A DNA stretch of 9,157 bases from Anaerolineales bacterium (GTDB taxonomy: Bacteria; Chloroflexota; Anaerolineae; Anaerolineales; Villigracilaceae), in contig JAQTWR010000088.1 in assembly GCA_028689195.1 (NCBI GenBank), positions 1 through 9,157 on the forward strand. Direction: 5' to 3'. Positions 1 to 5,156 of this stretch are shown piece after piece. The position numbers and the translations under genes were made by a program. The notes under the pieces are model-generated. The model was not told the DNA's origin, ran no database searches, and saw only the letters and a program-made list of their open reading frames with translations. Position 1 is the first letter of the stretch. The number at the start of each line of letters is the position of its first letter.

Positions 1-537
1 GAACGCGCAAAACGCGCAGCCGAATCCCAGAAGAAAGCCTTGTATGAATCTCTGGGCGTGAAAGACGATGCGGAGTTTGACGCTTATTTGAAGGCAAAGC
101 AAGAAGCGGAAGATAAGCAGAAAACCGAGACTGAGCGACTGGCAGACCAGGCAAAGAAGGCTCAAGACGCGCTCGATAAAAATAAAAGCGAGTCTGACGC
201 GAAACTTGCCGAGATGCAGAAACGCATTGTGGATTCAGAAATCAAGATTTTGGCTAGCGCAGACGCCAAGGACAAAGACGGCAAGGTAACGCGCACCGCG
301 TTTCGTCCCGAAGCGTTGAACGACATCCCGCTGTTGATTGACAGATCGAAGATCGAAGAGCGCGAAGGCGTTATCACCGGCATTGATACGGCTCTTGCCG
401 AATTAGCAAAAGCGAAGCCGTGGCTATTGGCGGATGAAGCCCCCCCGCCCGGGAAAGGCACGCCGCGATCAGGCGGAAGATTTAGCAAGACATCGGAAAA
501 GCGTGAAAACGACAAGCCGATGTTCAACTCATTGTAA
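1..537 (+). CDS. Scaffolding-type capsid assembly protein, 5'-truncated by the window edge
   Basis: The frame is open from base 1, so the true start lies upstream; 178 codons are visible before TAA. A TTG at 40-42 could serve as a start, but the same coiled-coil composition continues upstream of it, so I treat the gene as partial. Roughly the first 80 visible residues are rich in Glu, Lys, Ala, Asp and Gln, as in the long helix of phage scaffolding proteins (GP20-like minor structural family). A short globular part follows, including a GVITGID...LAKAKPWLL stretch at about codons 123-143, a pattern I associate with the C-terminal part of scaffolds. The tail is basic and disordered (Pro/Gly/Lys/Arg), as expected for a capsid-binding end. 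Scaffolds direct capsid subunits into procapsids and then leave. The position just before decoration and capsid genes supports the call. Assignment rests on composition and context; confidence is moderate to high. Confidence 0.72.
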   Translation, partial: ERAKRAAESQKKALYESLGVKDDAEFDAYLKAKQEAEDKQKTETERLADQAKKAQDALDKNKSESDAKLAEMQKRIVDSEIKILASADAKDKDGKVTRTAFRPEALNDIPLLIDRSKIEEREGVITGIDTALAELAKAKPWLLADEAPPPGKGTPRSGGRFSKTSEKRENDKPMFNSL

Positions 538-552
538 AAATTGGAGTGAACC

Positions 553-975
553 ATGACTGATCTAATTCTCGACAGCACACGGTCGCTGAACGTGGTCTTT
601 GCGGAGACCGCTGTAATCCGTGATTTCAAAGAAGCCGAGCCCCTCGCCGTTGGCGATTCGGTTTACATAAACGCGGCTGGCAAGGCTGGACTTACAAACT
701 CTGACGGCGTTGCGCCTGCGAAGGCGCAAGGGCGCGGCATTGTTGTGAAGCGTCAAGGCTCCACCGTATCGGTGATGAAAAGCGGTTATTTGGGAGGCTA
801 TGACCTTTCAGGTCTTGCGTATGACGCGCAGTTGTTCCTTTCGGCAACCCCCGGAAAGTTGGCGGACGCAGAGGGAACTATTTCTGTTCCGTGCGGGCGC
901 GTTTCCTGTCTGACCAACGAAAGCCTGACAAAAGTGATGTACGTCAACTTCGACTGGATCACCCAGTTTGCATAA
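553..975 (+). CDS. Capsid decoration / cement-like protein
   Basis: This 140-residue protein starts at an ATG preceded by GGAG at 543-546, a good SD site. It lies between the scaffold and the major capsid gene, where phages commonly encode a small decoration or cement protein that binds the outside of the expanded capsid and strengthens it. The sequence looks all-beta: after about 25 N-terminal residues there are alternating hydrophobic strands and Gly-rich turns, with no signal peptide or membrane segment. The pattern 'PLAVGDSVYIN' followed by 'GRGIVV' resembles the small beta-barrel seen in capsid cement proteins of the DUF2190 kind, where a 'G..V' turn precedes short strands. I recognise the general style rather than a specific family. 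A head-fibre base or other small structural protein is the main alternative. Confidence 0.6.
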   Translation: MTDLILDSTRSLNVVFAETAVIRDFKEAEPLAVGDSVYINAAGKAGLTNSDGVAPAKAQGRGIVVKRQGSTVSVMKSGYLGGYDLSGLAYDAQLFLSATPGKLADAEGTISVPCGRVSCLTNESLTKVMYVNFDWITQFA

Positions 976-994
976 TCCATAAGGAAACTCACAC

Positions 995-2083
995 ATGACT
1001 GCAACAACTATCGCAGGTATTCTGCAAATTGAAGACTCTGAAAACGTTCTGGTCAACACGGTTGGTCAGGAAACCATATATGACGCGATCGGCGAATACA
1101 GCGCGACGCTGAACGAAAACCTGAATCGCATCATCGGCTTGTTTGTGGAAAAAACCACGTCGAGCCATTCGTGGAAATACCACATGCCCGGCAACCGCGA
1201 GTTGCAAACGCAGGGCGGTATGGCGCGCGCGGGCGAACAGAAGTTCAAGGTTTCGTACGATGTGGCTTTGCCCATCTTCCAGTTTGGCGACGCTTTGGGC
1301 GGCACGTTTATTGATATGGCGTACATGAGCGTTGCGGATGTCGACCGCCAGGTAATTGAAATTACCAACGCCGGTCGGCGCACGCTGCGCAAGGAAATCT
1401 TGAAGGCGTTGTTCAATAATGCGGATTTGTCTTATGACGACATCAAGCAAGGCAGACTAATCGTCAAGTCGCTGGCTAACGGCGACGCGACAGAATACGC
1501 GCCTTTGCCCGGTTATGACGCGCTCGCCACCGCGAATCACTTTGCTGTGACCGGTTACGCAACCGCTTCTATTGGCGGAGCGGACGGCACTACGAATAAC
1601 CCGATCAAGACTCACGCCGACACCATGCTTGCGCGTTTCCCCGACGAATACGACGCGATTGTGTTTATTGCAAACAACATGGCTGACTACGTGAAGGGTT
1701 TGACAAACTTTATGGAAGTCGGCGACCCGCGCATTGTGAAGGGCGGTTTGGCTGACCGCCTGACGAACCTGCCCGGCGGCGTACCCGGCAAGGTCATTGG
1801 TCGTTCGGACGAGATGTGGGTCAGCGTGTGGCCCGATTTGCCCCCAAATTATTCTTATAGCATTGCGCCTTCTTACGAGAAGCCTTTGCAGAAGCGCATT
1901 GACCCGCCCGCGACCGGCTTGCCCGGCGACCTGCGCCTTATCAAACAAAGCGACTTGTTCCCGCTTGAAAAAAGCGAATGGATGTGGCGCTTTGGCATGG
2001 GCGTTGTAAATCGCTTGAACGGTTTTGTGCTCGAGTGCGGCGCCGGCGGTACTTACACCGTGCCGACCAGTCTCGAACGGTAG
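995..2083 (+). CDS. Major capsid protein (HK97-fold type)
   Basis: The 362-residue product begins at an ATG with AAGGAA about 9 bases upstream (980-985) and ends in TAG. It is the largest gene of the head block and directly follows the scaffold and decoration genes, as expected for the shell subunit. Length fits an HK97-fold capsid protein made with a separate scaffold, that is, without a long N-terminal delta domain. The N-terminal part is mixed (N-arm, then beta segments such as 'KFKVSYDVALPIFQFGD'), a long helix with Arg/Lys/Glu follows at about residues 115-150 (the spine-helix position), and the C-terminal half holds a probable A-domain with 'DAIVFIANNMADYV' and a final beta-rich portion ending in 'GMGVVNRLNGFVLE'. 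No protease gene is visible, but it could lie upstream. The fold is inferred from context and pattern, not from an alignment. Confidence 0.8.
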   Translation: MTATTIAGILQIEDSENVLVNTVGQETIYDAIGEYSATLNENLNRIIGLFVEKTTSSHSWKYHMPGNRELQTQGGMARAGEQKFKVSYDVALPIFQFGDALGGTFIDMAYMSVADVDRQVIEITNAGRRTLRKEILKALFNNADLSYDDIKQGRLIVKSLANGDATEYAPLPGYDALATANHFAVTGYATASIGGADGTTNNPIKTHADTMLARFPDEYDAIVFIANNMADYVKGLTNFMEVGDPRIVKGGLADRLTNLPGGVPGKVIGRSDEMWVSVWPDLPPNYSYSIAPSYEKPLQKRIDPPATGLPGDLRLIKQSDLFPLEKSEWMWRFGMGVVNRLNGFVLECGAGGTYTVPTSLER

Positions 2084-2090
2084 GCGACTT

Positions 2091-2297
2091 ATGGCATCCG
2101 AACAGATTCTAGCGGCGCGGCGCGCGCAAGCCATTGAAAAACAGGCGCGCGAGTTGGTTAACATCAACCGAAAGTTGAGCCTGATTATGGCGGAGTTGAA
2201 GATTCAGGATACTGAAATTTCTGAAACGCCCCCAGTTTCTCAAATACCTGATGCGATTAAGGAAGAACCGCCTGCGCCGCGCAAAGGCAAAAAATAG
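2091..2297 (+). CDS. Small coiled-coil protein of unknown function, downstream of the capsid gene
   Basis: This 68-residue protein starts at ATG 2091, seven bases after the capsid stop. The frame is open further upstream, but those codons overlap the capsid gene and code for unlikely sequence, so the internal Met is preferred; the upstream AGGCG at 2082-2086 is a weak SD. Residues 1-45 form one predicted amphipathic helix rich in Ala, Arg, Glu, Gln, Leu and Ile. The remainder is Pro/Glu/Lys-rich, probably disordered, and ends in a basic 'RKGKK' tail. Such a helix-plus-basic-tail protein could bind capsid or nucleic acid, but I do not recognise a family. It closes the head block and is followed immediately by the inverted repeat at 2298. 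Its reality rests on position, a clean start and stop, and codon use like its neighbours. Confidence 0.6.
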   Translation: MASEQILAARRAQAIEKQARELVNINRKLSLIMAELKIQDTEISETPPVSQIPDAIKEEPPAPRKGKK

Positions 2298-2334
2298 CAA
2301 CAACGGGGCGGGAGCGCCTCCCGCCCCGTTGTTG
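2298..2334 (+). terminator. Perfect 17-bp stem-loop after the capsid block; attenuator or 3'-end hairpin, terminator-like on the opposite strand
   Basis: The left arm CAACAACGGGGCGGGAG (2298-2314) is an exact reverse complement of the right arm at 2318-2334, leaving a three-base CGC loop. It begins at the first base after the stop codon of the 68-residue gene and lies 26 bases before the next start. On the + strand no U-run follows ('TATCGG...'), so it is not a classical intrinsic terminator in the direction of the genes; it may attenuate transcription or protect the capsid mRNA 3' end. Read on the - strand, the hairpin is followed by CTA and six Ts (complement of 2289-2294), so it looks like an intrinsic terminator for antisense transcription. 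Confidence 0.6.
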
Positions 2335-2360
2335 TATCGGTTTATCTGGATAATTCCATA

Positions 2361-2819
2361 ATGGCACTTACCCGCACTCAAATAGAAAAACTTCTGGTCA
2401 AGCGCGCTTCAAAGCGTATGGCATTCGTCGGCATGGACGGTATTACCGATGACGGAACGAACGCCGACTTGAACGAACCTATTTCCACCGCCCTGCAACG
2501 GATGGGAATTGCGCCCGCAGATATTACAGAGATCAAGGACGCCGACCTGACAAGGGTCGAGAATCCCCTCGAACTGATTGATCTGGCGGAGTTGCGTTTA
2601 TTGGAAAACATCCTCGGCAATATGGATATGGTCGATATTACGGTCGGAGATCGCAGCGAGCGGTTGTCGCAATTTACCGCAGACCTGGGCAAGGCTATCG
2701 AGCGCAAGCAGATGCAGGTCGAAAAAGAGTACGGATACGGTCTTGGCGCGTTGACTGCGGGCGTGATAAGCCTGAATTTCCAGCAGAAGCATAACGACGC
2801 ATTTGACGAGGGCAACTAA
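2361..2819 (+). CDS. Head-tail connector / adaptor protein (gp6-like position)
   Basis: The 152-residue protein is the first gene after the hairpin. It has only a weak SD (GGA at 2348-2350), and its stop overlaps the next start as TAATG. It appears almost entirely helical: an N-terminal helix 'RTQIEKLLVKRASKRM', a Gly/Asp loop, a second segment containing 'ISTALQRMGI', then two longer helices at about residues 68-90 and 98-128, the last with many Arg, Lys and Glu. Phage adaptor proteins (HK97 gp6, SPP1 gp15 type) are small helical proteins that form a ring beneath the portal and extend the DNA channel. Position between the capsid block and a head-closure/neck series is exactly where the adaptor gene sits in siphoviruses. 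I see no diagnostic motif, so the name depends on order and secondary structure. Another helical neck protein is possible. Confidence 0.55.
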   Translation: MALTRTQIEKLLVKRASKRMAFVGMDGITDDGTNADLNEPISTALQRMGIAPADITEIKDADLTRVENPLELIDLAELRLLENILGNMDMVDITVGDRSERLSQFTADLGKAIERKQMQVEKEYGYGLGALTAGVISLNFQQKHNDAFDEGN

Positions 2820-3166
2820 TGGCGCTTGATATTCGCGAGGGCGATATTCTGGTTATTGGCGGCAGGGAATACCCGATCAGGTTTTGCGGCGATTATTCTT
2901 TCGCGCCCGGATCAACTTCCTCGATGCGGCGCATGTGTTCGACGACGGCGAGCACGAAGCGCAGCCCTGCAGTAGTGGGCGGCGTACGCGGCGACCCAGA
3001 AGTCAAATTGACGGGAATCAAGTGCGCGCCGCTTGACCCTGTATCGCAACGCGAGAGTCTTGCGCTACGCAATGTGACGCAAGCGCCGTATGAACTGCTT
3101 AAGACCATCATGGACGGCGGCGATATGTTCTATACGCTGTTTGTCGAAAACATCAGGAAGGCGTAA
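2819..3166 (+). CDS. Head-closure (stopper)-like neck protein
   Basis: The 115-residue protein starts at an ATG sharing one base with the previous stop (TAATG), with GAGGG at 2808-2812 as SD. The N-terminal part, 'LDIREGDILVIGGREYPIR', reads like the small beta-barrel of stopper proteins, where a G-D-turn-strand pattern is common. A conserved-looking block follows: STKRSP at residues 45-50, then an Arg-Gly pair and 'LTGIKCAPLDPV'. The C-terminal third includes a probable helix ('YELLKTIMDGG'). Head-closure proteins (SPP1 gp16, HK97 gp7 type) sit between adaptor and tail and retain the packaged DNA; that is the expected gene at this point. The Ser/Thr/Arg-rich middle looked at first like a frameshift artefact, but the ordered motif after it in the same frame argues against that. 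I recognise the block as phage neck style without being able to name the family. Confidence 0.5.
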   Translation: MALDIREGDILVIGGREYPIRFCGDYSFAPGSTSSMRRMCSTTASTKRSPAVVGGVRGDPEVKLTGIKCAPLDPVSQRESLALRNVTQAPYELLKTIMDGGDMFYTLFVENIRKA

Positions 3167-3562
3167 ATGATTCGTTCAATTCAAGGCTTGCAGCAGGCGC
3201 AGCGAGGCAACTTAAAGACAATCGCGGCGATGAAGCCGGGCGGATCGCTTGAAAAAGGCGTGAGGGTTGGCACGCTGGCGGCGCACCGATATGCGGTGGC
3301 GCTGACGCATGTGGATACGGGAGCGCTGCGGGCAAGTCATCGCGTGAAGATGAAAAGGACGTGGAGCGGTCCGACGGGCACGGTTTACATCGACCCGAAC
3401 GCGCGCAATCCGCGTTTGATGGCGCAGAGAACGGCTGTATATGGTCCCTTTGAACATGCGCGCGGCGGCGAACACGCCTTCTATAAAAATACGTCAGACC
3501 GTTATGGATTTCAGATTGGACGAGCGGCGCTGGCTGTGATCGTAAGAGGTTTCCCAAAATGA
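3167..3562 (+). CDS. HK97 gp10-like neck / minor tail-joining protein
   Basis: The 131-residue product begins right after the previous stop (TAA then ATG) with a strong SD, AGGAAGG at 3155-3161. The stretch 'HVDTGALRASH' is the signature of the HK97 gp10-like family, in which a 'v.TG.L..S' turn leads into a strand, and it is followed by a Tyr/Pro-containing segment 'AVYGPFEHARGG' like the 'YA.yvE.G' region of the family. A C-terminal helix or strand region ends in basic residues. Members are small head-tail joining proteins that help attach the tail to the filled head. Length (about 110-150 residues in the family) and position between the closure protein and tail terminator fit. The stop overlaps the next start as ATGA, suggesting translational coupling. 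Confidence 0.8.
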   Translation: MIRSIQGLQQAQRGNLKTIAAMKPGGSLEKGVRVGTLAAHRYAVALTHVDTGALRASHRVKMKRTWSGPTGTVYIDPNARNPRLMAQRTAVYGPFEHARGGEHAFYKNTSDRYGFQIGRAALAVIVRGFPK

Positions 3563-3999
3563 CCGCAAGCCGCAAACAATTACGCGCCGACTTAAAGGCG
3601 TATTTTTCTCCGCTTATTACCGCTTTGCAAAGCGAGGATGATTTTTACAAGTACGAACCCGCCGACTATAAAAGCCGCTCGCCCATCGTCTTTCTGAATT
3701 CGGGCGGCGCGGCGCACCCAGCGCATACAAAGGCGCTGGACAGCGAGTTTCTTATCAACGTGCATTTGCTGGCGTTATATGCGGATTTGAACGGCGGAAT
3801 CTACAACGAGGAAGCGGCGTCAAATTTGCTGGACGACATGGAACAGCAATTGAGCGCGGCGGTTGAGGCGAAGCGAACCTACCCCGGCAAGTGGCAGTTC
3901 ATTGGGTTCGAGGGTGATTCGCAAGCAGACGAGCCGCAGCAGGTCGGCGGAGATTTGTATCTTCACGAAGTGGTCACCCTACGAGTAAGGATGTATTGA
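3559..3999 (+). CDS. Tail terminator / tail completion protein
   Basis: The 146-residue protein starts within the previous gene's stop (ATGA), with AAGAGGT at 3544-3550 as SD. It opens with a helix ('RKQLRADLKAYFSPLITAL'), then strands, a central strand 'EFLINVHLLALYAD' and a long helix at about residues 80-105 ('EEAASNLLDDMEQQLSAAV'). The end, 'GDLYLHEVVTLRVRMY', is a final strand. This alpha/beta arrangement, with a hydrophobic strand, a D-D-containing helix, and an R-V-R C-terminal strand, fits tail terminators (lambda gpU, SPP1 gp17 type; DUF3168-like). These form a hexameric ring on top of the finished tube, stop polymerisation and dock to the head. It directly follows the neck gene and precedes the tube protein by one small gene, which is the usual place. 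Confidence is good on position and pattern; no alignment was run. Confidence 0.7.
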   Translation: MTASRKQLRADLKAYFSPLITALQSEDDFYKYEPADYKSRSPIVFLNSGGAAHPAHTKALDSEFLINVHLLALYADLNGGIYNEEAASNLLDDMEQQLSAAVEAKRTYPGKWQFIGFEGDSQADEPQQVGGDLYLHEVVTLRVRMY

Positions 4000-4211
4000 T
4001 GGCAAAGAAAAATCAACTTAACAATGGCGCAAAAGTTATGGTCGTTGCAAGGGCGCGCCTGATCTCGCGCTCGACAAATGAGATTTTTGAAAAGGGCGCG
4101 ATATTTTACGCGAATCCTGAAACGGCAGACGAACTCATTACGCTCGGTCTTGTGGAGTTATCTGAACAACACGATAAGACCGAGATTACCCAACAAGAAG
4201 AGGAGAAATAA
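3999..4211 (+). CDS. Small phage protein of the neck-tail junction, function unknown
   Basis: This 70-residue protein is started at ATG 3999, which shares one base with the previous stop (TGATG); a TTG three bases earlier is unnecessary because the AAGGA at 3987-3991 is well spaced to the ATG. The core 'VMVVARARLISRSTNEIFEKGAIFYANPETADELITLGLVE' looks like small phage proteins in which a strand is followed by a 'G..f' turn and an 'A..Li..GlV' helix, often encoded in the neck region. Their function is generally unknown. The last 12 residues are charged and probably disordered (Glu, Gln, Lys). The position between tail terminator and tube genes suggests a role in assembly of the head-tail interface or tail, but this is inference. 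Confidence 0.6.
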   Translation: MAKKNQLNNGAKVMVVARARLISRSTNEIFEKGAIFYANPETADELITLGLVELSEQHDKTEITQQEEEK

Positions 4212-4213
4212 CT

Positions 4214-4672
4214 ATGGCACAAACAACCGGACAAATGTCTTTTGCGGACGCGAAGGTCGAGATCAAGATCGCGGCTGGCGCATGGGTTGACATCGGCGGC
4301 GAGTTCACAAAGATCGAAGTGGACGGCGGCGAGCGCAAAAGCGGCGAGGCATTCACACAGACCGGCGATACCCCCGTACTGACCAAGGGCAAGCGCGAAA
4401 AGTACACCGTGAAAGGTTCGGTAGTTTACACGGAAGGCACAACTACGCCGTGGAAACTGCTTTGGGACGCTCACAAGGCTGGTTCTGACGTACAGGTGCG
4501 CTGGTCTCCTAAAGGCGGTTCTACCGGGGATTACCAGTTTTCAAGCGCGGCGACGGGGAACGTCCTGAAGAATGTGACGCCGCCCGTCGGCGAGGCTTCA
4601 AACGGCGACCCGATTATGAGCGAGTTCTCTTTGGAAACCGCCGACATCACTGACGCCGCGATCGTTCCGTAG
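4214..4672 (+). CDS. Major tail protein (tail tube subunit)
   Basis: The 152-residue protein begins two bases after the preceding stop with AGGAG at 4201-4205 as a strong SD, as expected for a highly expressed product. Its sequence is beta-rich: early strands include 'KVEIKIAAGAWVDIGG', then 'GGERKSGEAFTQTGDTPVLTKG', a charged strand 'REKYTVKGSVVYTEG', a helix 'WKLLWDAHKAG' and further strands ('VQVRWSPKGG', 'YQFSSAATGNV', 'MSEFSLETADIT'). This layout, with a Thr/Gly-rich loop, a strand pair around a Trp-containing helix and a final strand pair, matches siphovirus tube proteins, which polymerise as hexameric rings around the tape measure. No C-terminal Ig-like domain is present. It lies directly before the chaperone/frameshift pair and the tape measure, the standard order. 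Confidence 0.85.
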   Translation: MAQTTGQMSFADAKVEIKIAAGAWVDIGGEFTKIEVDGGERKSGEAFTQTGDTPVLTKGKREKYTVKGSVVYTEGTTTPWKLLWDAHKAGSDVQVRWSPKGGSTGDYQFSSAATGNVLKNVTPPVGEASNGDPIMSEFSLETADITDAAIVP

Positions 4673-4683
4673 GCAGGCGCGCT

Positions 4684-4965
4684 ATGAACAGAAAAAAAGA
4701 CAATCCCGTTACGAAAGCCAAGACGGTTTCTCTGAATATTCAGATTGATCGCGGAAAACTCACGCTTGGCGATTTGCGCTTTATGAGCAGCATGGCTGGG
4801 AAGAGCGGTAAAAACAAGATTTCTCCAGAGAGTATGGATCGCATGTTTGCCTTGCTCGACCGCGCCGTAATCGGCGGCATTGACAATATTCCATTGGATG
4901 CGATGCCGCAGTTGATGGATGCGTTTGGTGAGGCTATTAGCGCGGAGACGGAAATAAAAAACTAA
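4684..4965 (+). CDS. Tail assembly chaperone, short form (gpG-type)
   Basis: The 93-residue protein starts at ATG 4684, eleven bases after the tube gene stop, with a weak SD (AGGCAGG at 4671-4677). The first 22 residues are basic and polar; the rest has a strand 'LNIQIDRGKLTLGDLRFM', two helices and a Pro-turn 'NIPLDAMPQLMDAFGEAI'. This is a compact helical domain like the G part of lambda-type chaperones. Such proteins bind the tape measure and recruit tube subunits during tail assembly and are absent from the mature tail. The gene sits between tube and tape measure genes, and a second open frame continues in the -1 frame past its stop, the usual arrangement for a G/GT pair. The last codons, ATA AAA AAC TAA, contain the slippery site described separately. 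Confidence 0.8.
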   Translation: MNRKKDNPVTKAKTVSLNIQIDRGKLTLGDLRFMSSMAGKSGKNKISPESMDRMFALLDRAVIGGIDNIPLDAMPQLMDAFGEAISAETEIKN

Positions 4966-5156
4966 AGGCGCAGGTGGCGGCGCATTTGTGGACGGACGCC
5001 CCCGCGCCCTGGGAATACGTAAGGCTTGTATTGGGCAGAGACGTGTATCACTGCCGTCCTGATGAAGTAGATAACGTCTCGGCACAGTATGTCATCGAAG
5101 ACCTGGCGATGCTTTCTATCGAGAATAAGGTCAATAAACAAAGAACGCGCAAATGA
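4684..5156 (+). CDS. Tail assembly chaperone, extended form (gpGT-type) by -1 frameshift
   Basis: If the ribosome slips back one base at 4956-4962, the G frame continues from CTA at 4962 into the -1 frame and ends at TGA 5154-5156. The product would be 157 residues: 93 of G plus 64 of T. The -1 frame is open from 4941 (a TAG occupies 4938-4940), so the two frames overlap for only about 22 bases, with the slippery heptamer at the end. The T part, beginning 'LKAQVAAHLWTDAPAPWEYV', contains a Trp/Pro-rich segment and a probable helix, and its stop overlaps the tape measure start (ATGA). In lambda and many siphoviruses the long form is made in a small fraction of translations and T binds the tube subunit. 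The frameshift is inferred from sequence. Alternative: T starts separately at GTG 4974, where AAAGG (4964-4968) could act as SD. Confidence 0.75.
4956..4962 (+). promoter_or_regulatory. -1 programmed ribosomal frameshift slippery site (A AAA AAC)
   Basis: In the G reading frame the last sense codons are ATA AAA AAC followed by TAA, giving the canonical X-XXY-YYZ heptamer A AAA AAC one codon before the stop. GGAG at 4944-4947 lies eight bases upstream, resembling the internal SD that stimulates dnaX frameshifting in E. coli. Downstream, 4967-4979 can pair with 4997-5008: five G-C pairs, a bulged A (4972), two pairs, a T/C mismatch (4975/5001) and four more pairs, with a 17-base loop. The spacer between heptamer and stem is four bases. 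Confidence 0.8.

Noticed and set aside
40..42. TTG as the true start of the scaffold-like gene
   Set aside because: Codons 1-13 of the window continue in frame with the same Ala/Arg/Lys/Glu coiled-coil composition and no SD precedes the TTG, so the gene most likely starts outside the window.
2025..2090. Upstream extension of the 68-residue gene into the end of the capsid gene
   Set aside because: The extra 22 codons overlap the capsid coding sequence in another frame and read as shadow sequence; ATG 2091 gives the normal short spacing seen across the operon.
1457..2167. A 236-codon open frame on the - strand across the capsid gene
   Set aside because: It is the antisense shadow of the GC-rich third positions of the capsid gene, has Ala/Arg/Val/His-heavy composition without a domain pattern, and would be the only - strand gene in a tightly packed + strand operon.
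2329..2354. Possible promoter before the adaptor gene (TTGTTG at 2329-2334 and GATAAT at 2349-2354)
   Set aside because: The gap between the two boxes is only 14 bases and the -35 box overlaps the hairpin arm. The match is too weak to call without transcript data.
2900..2965. Possible frameshift error in the head-closure-like gene, suggested by a Ser/Thr/Arg-rich stretch
   Set aside because: The same frame continues into an ordered block (STKRSP, LTGIKCAPLDPV) with correct overlaps at both gene ends. The other forward frames are interrupted or lack a conserved pattern.
4974..5156. T as an independent gene from GTG 4974
   Set aside because: Not excluded, since AAAGG lies five bases upstream, but the slippery heptamer, the -1 phase and the gene position make frameshift expression the better main reading.
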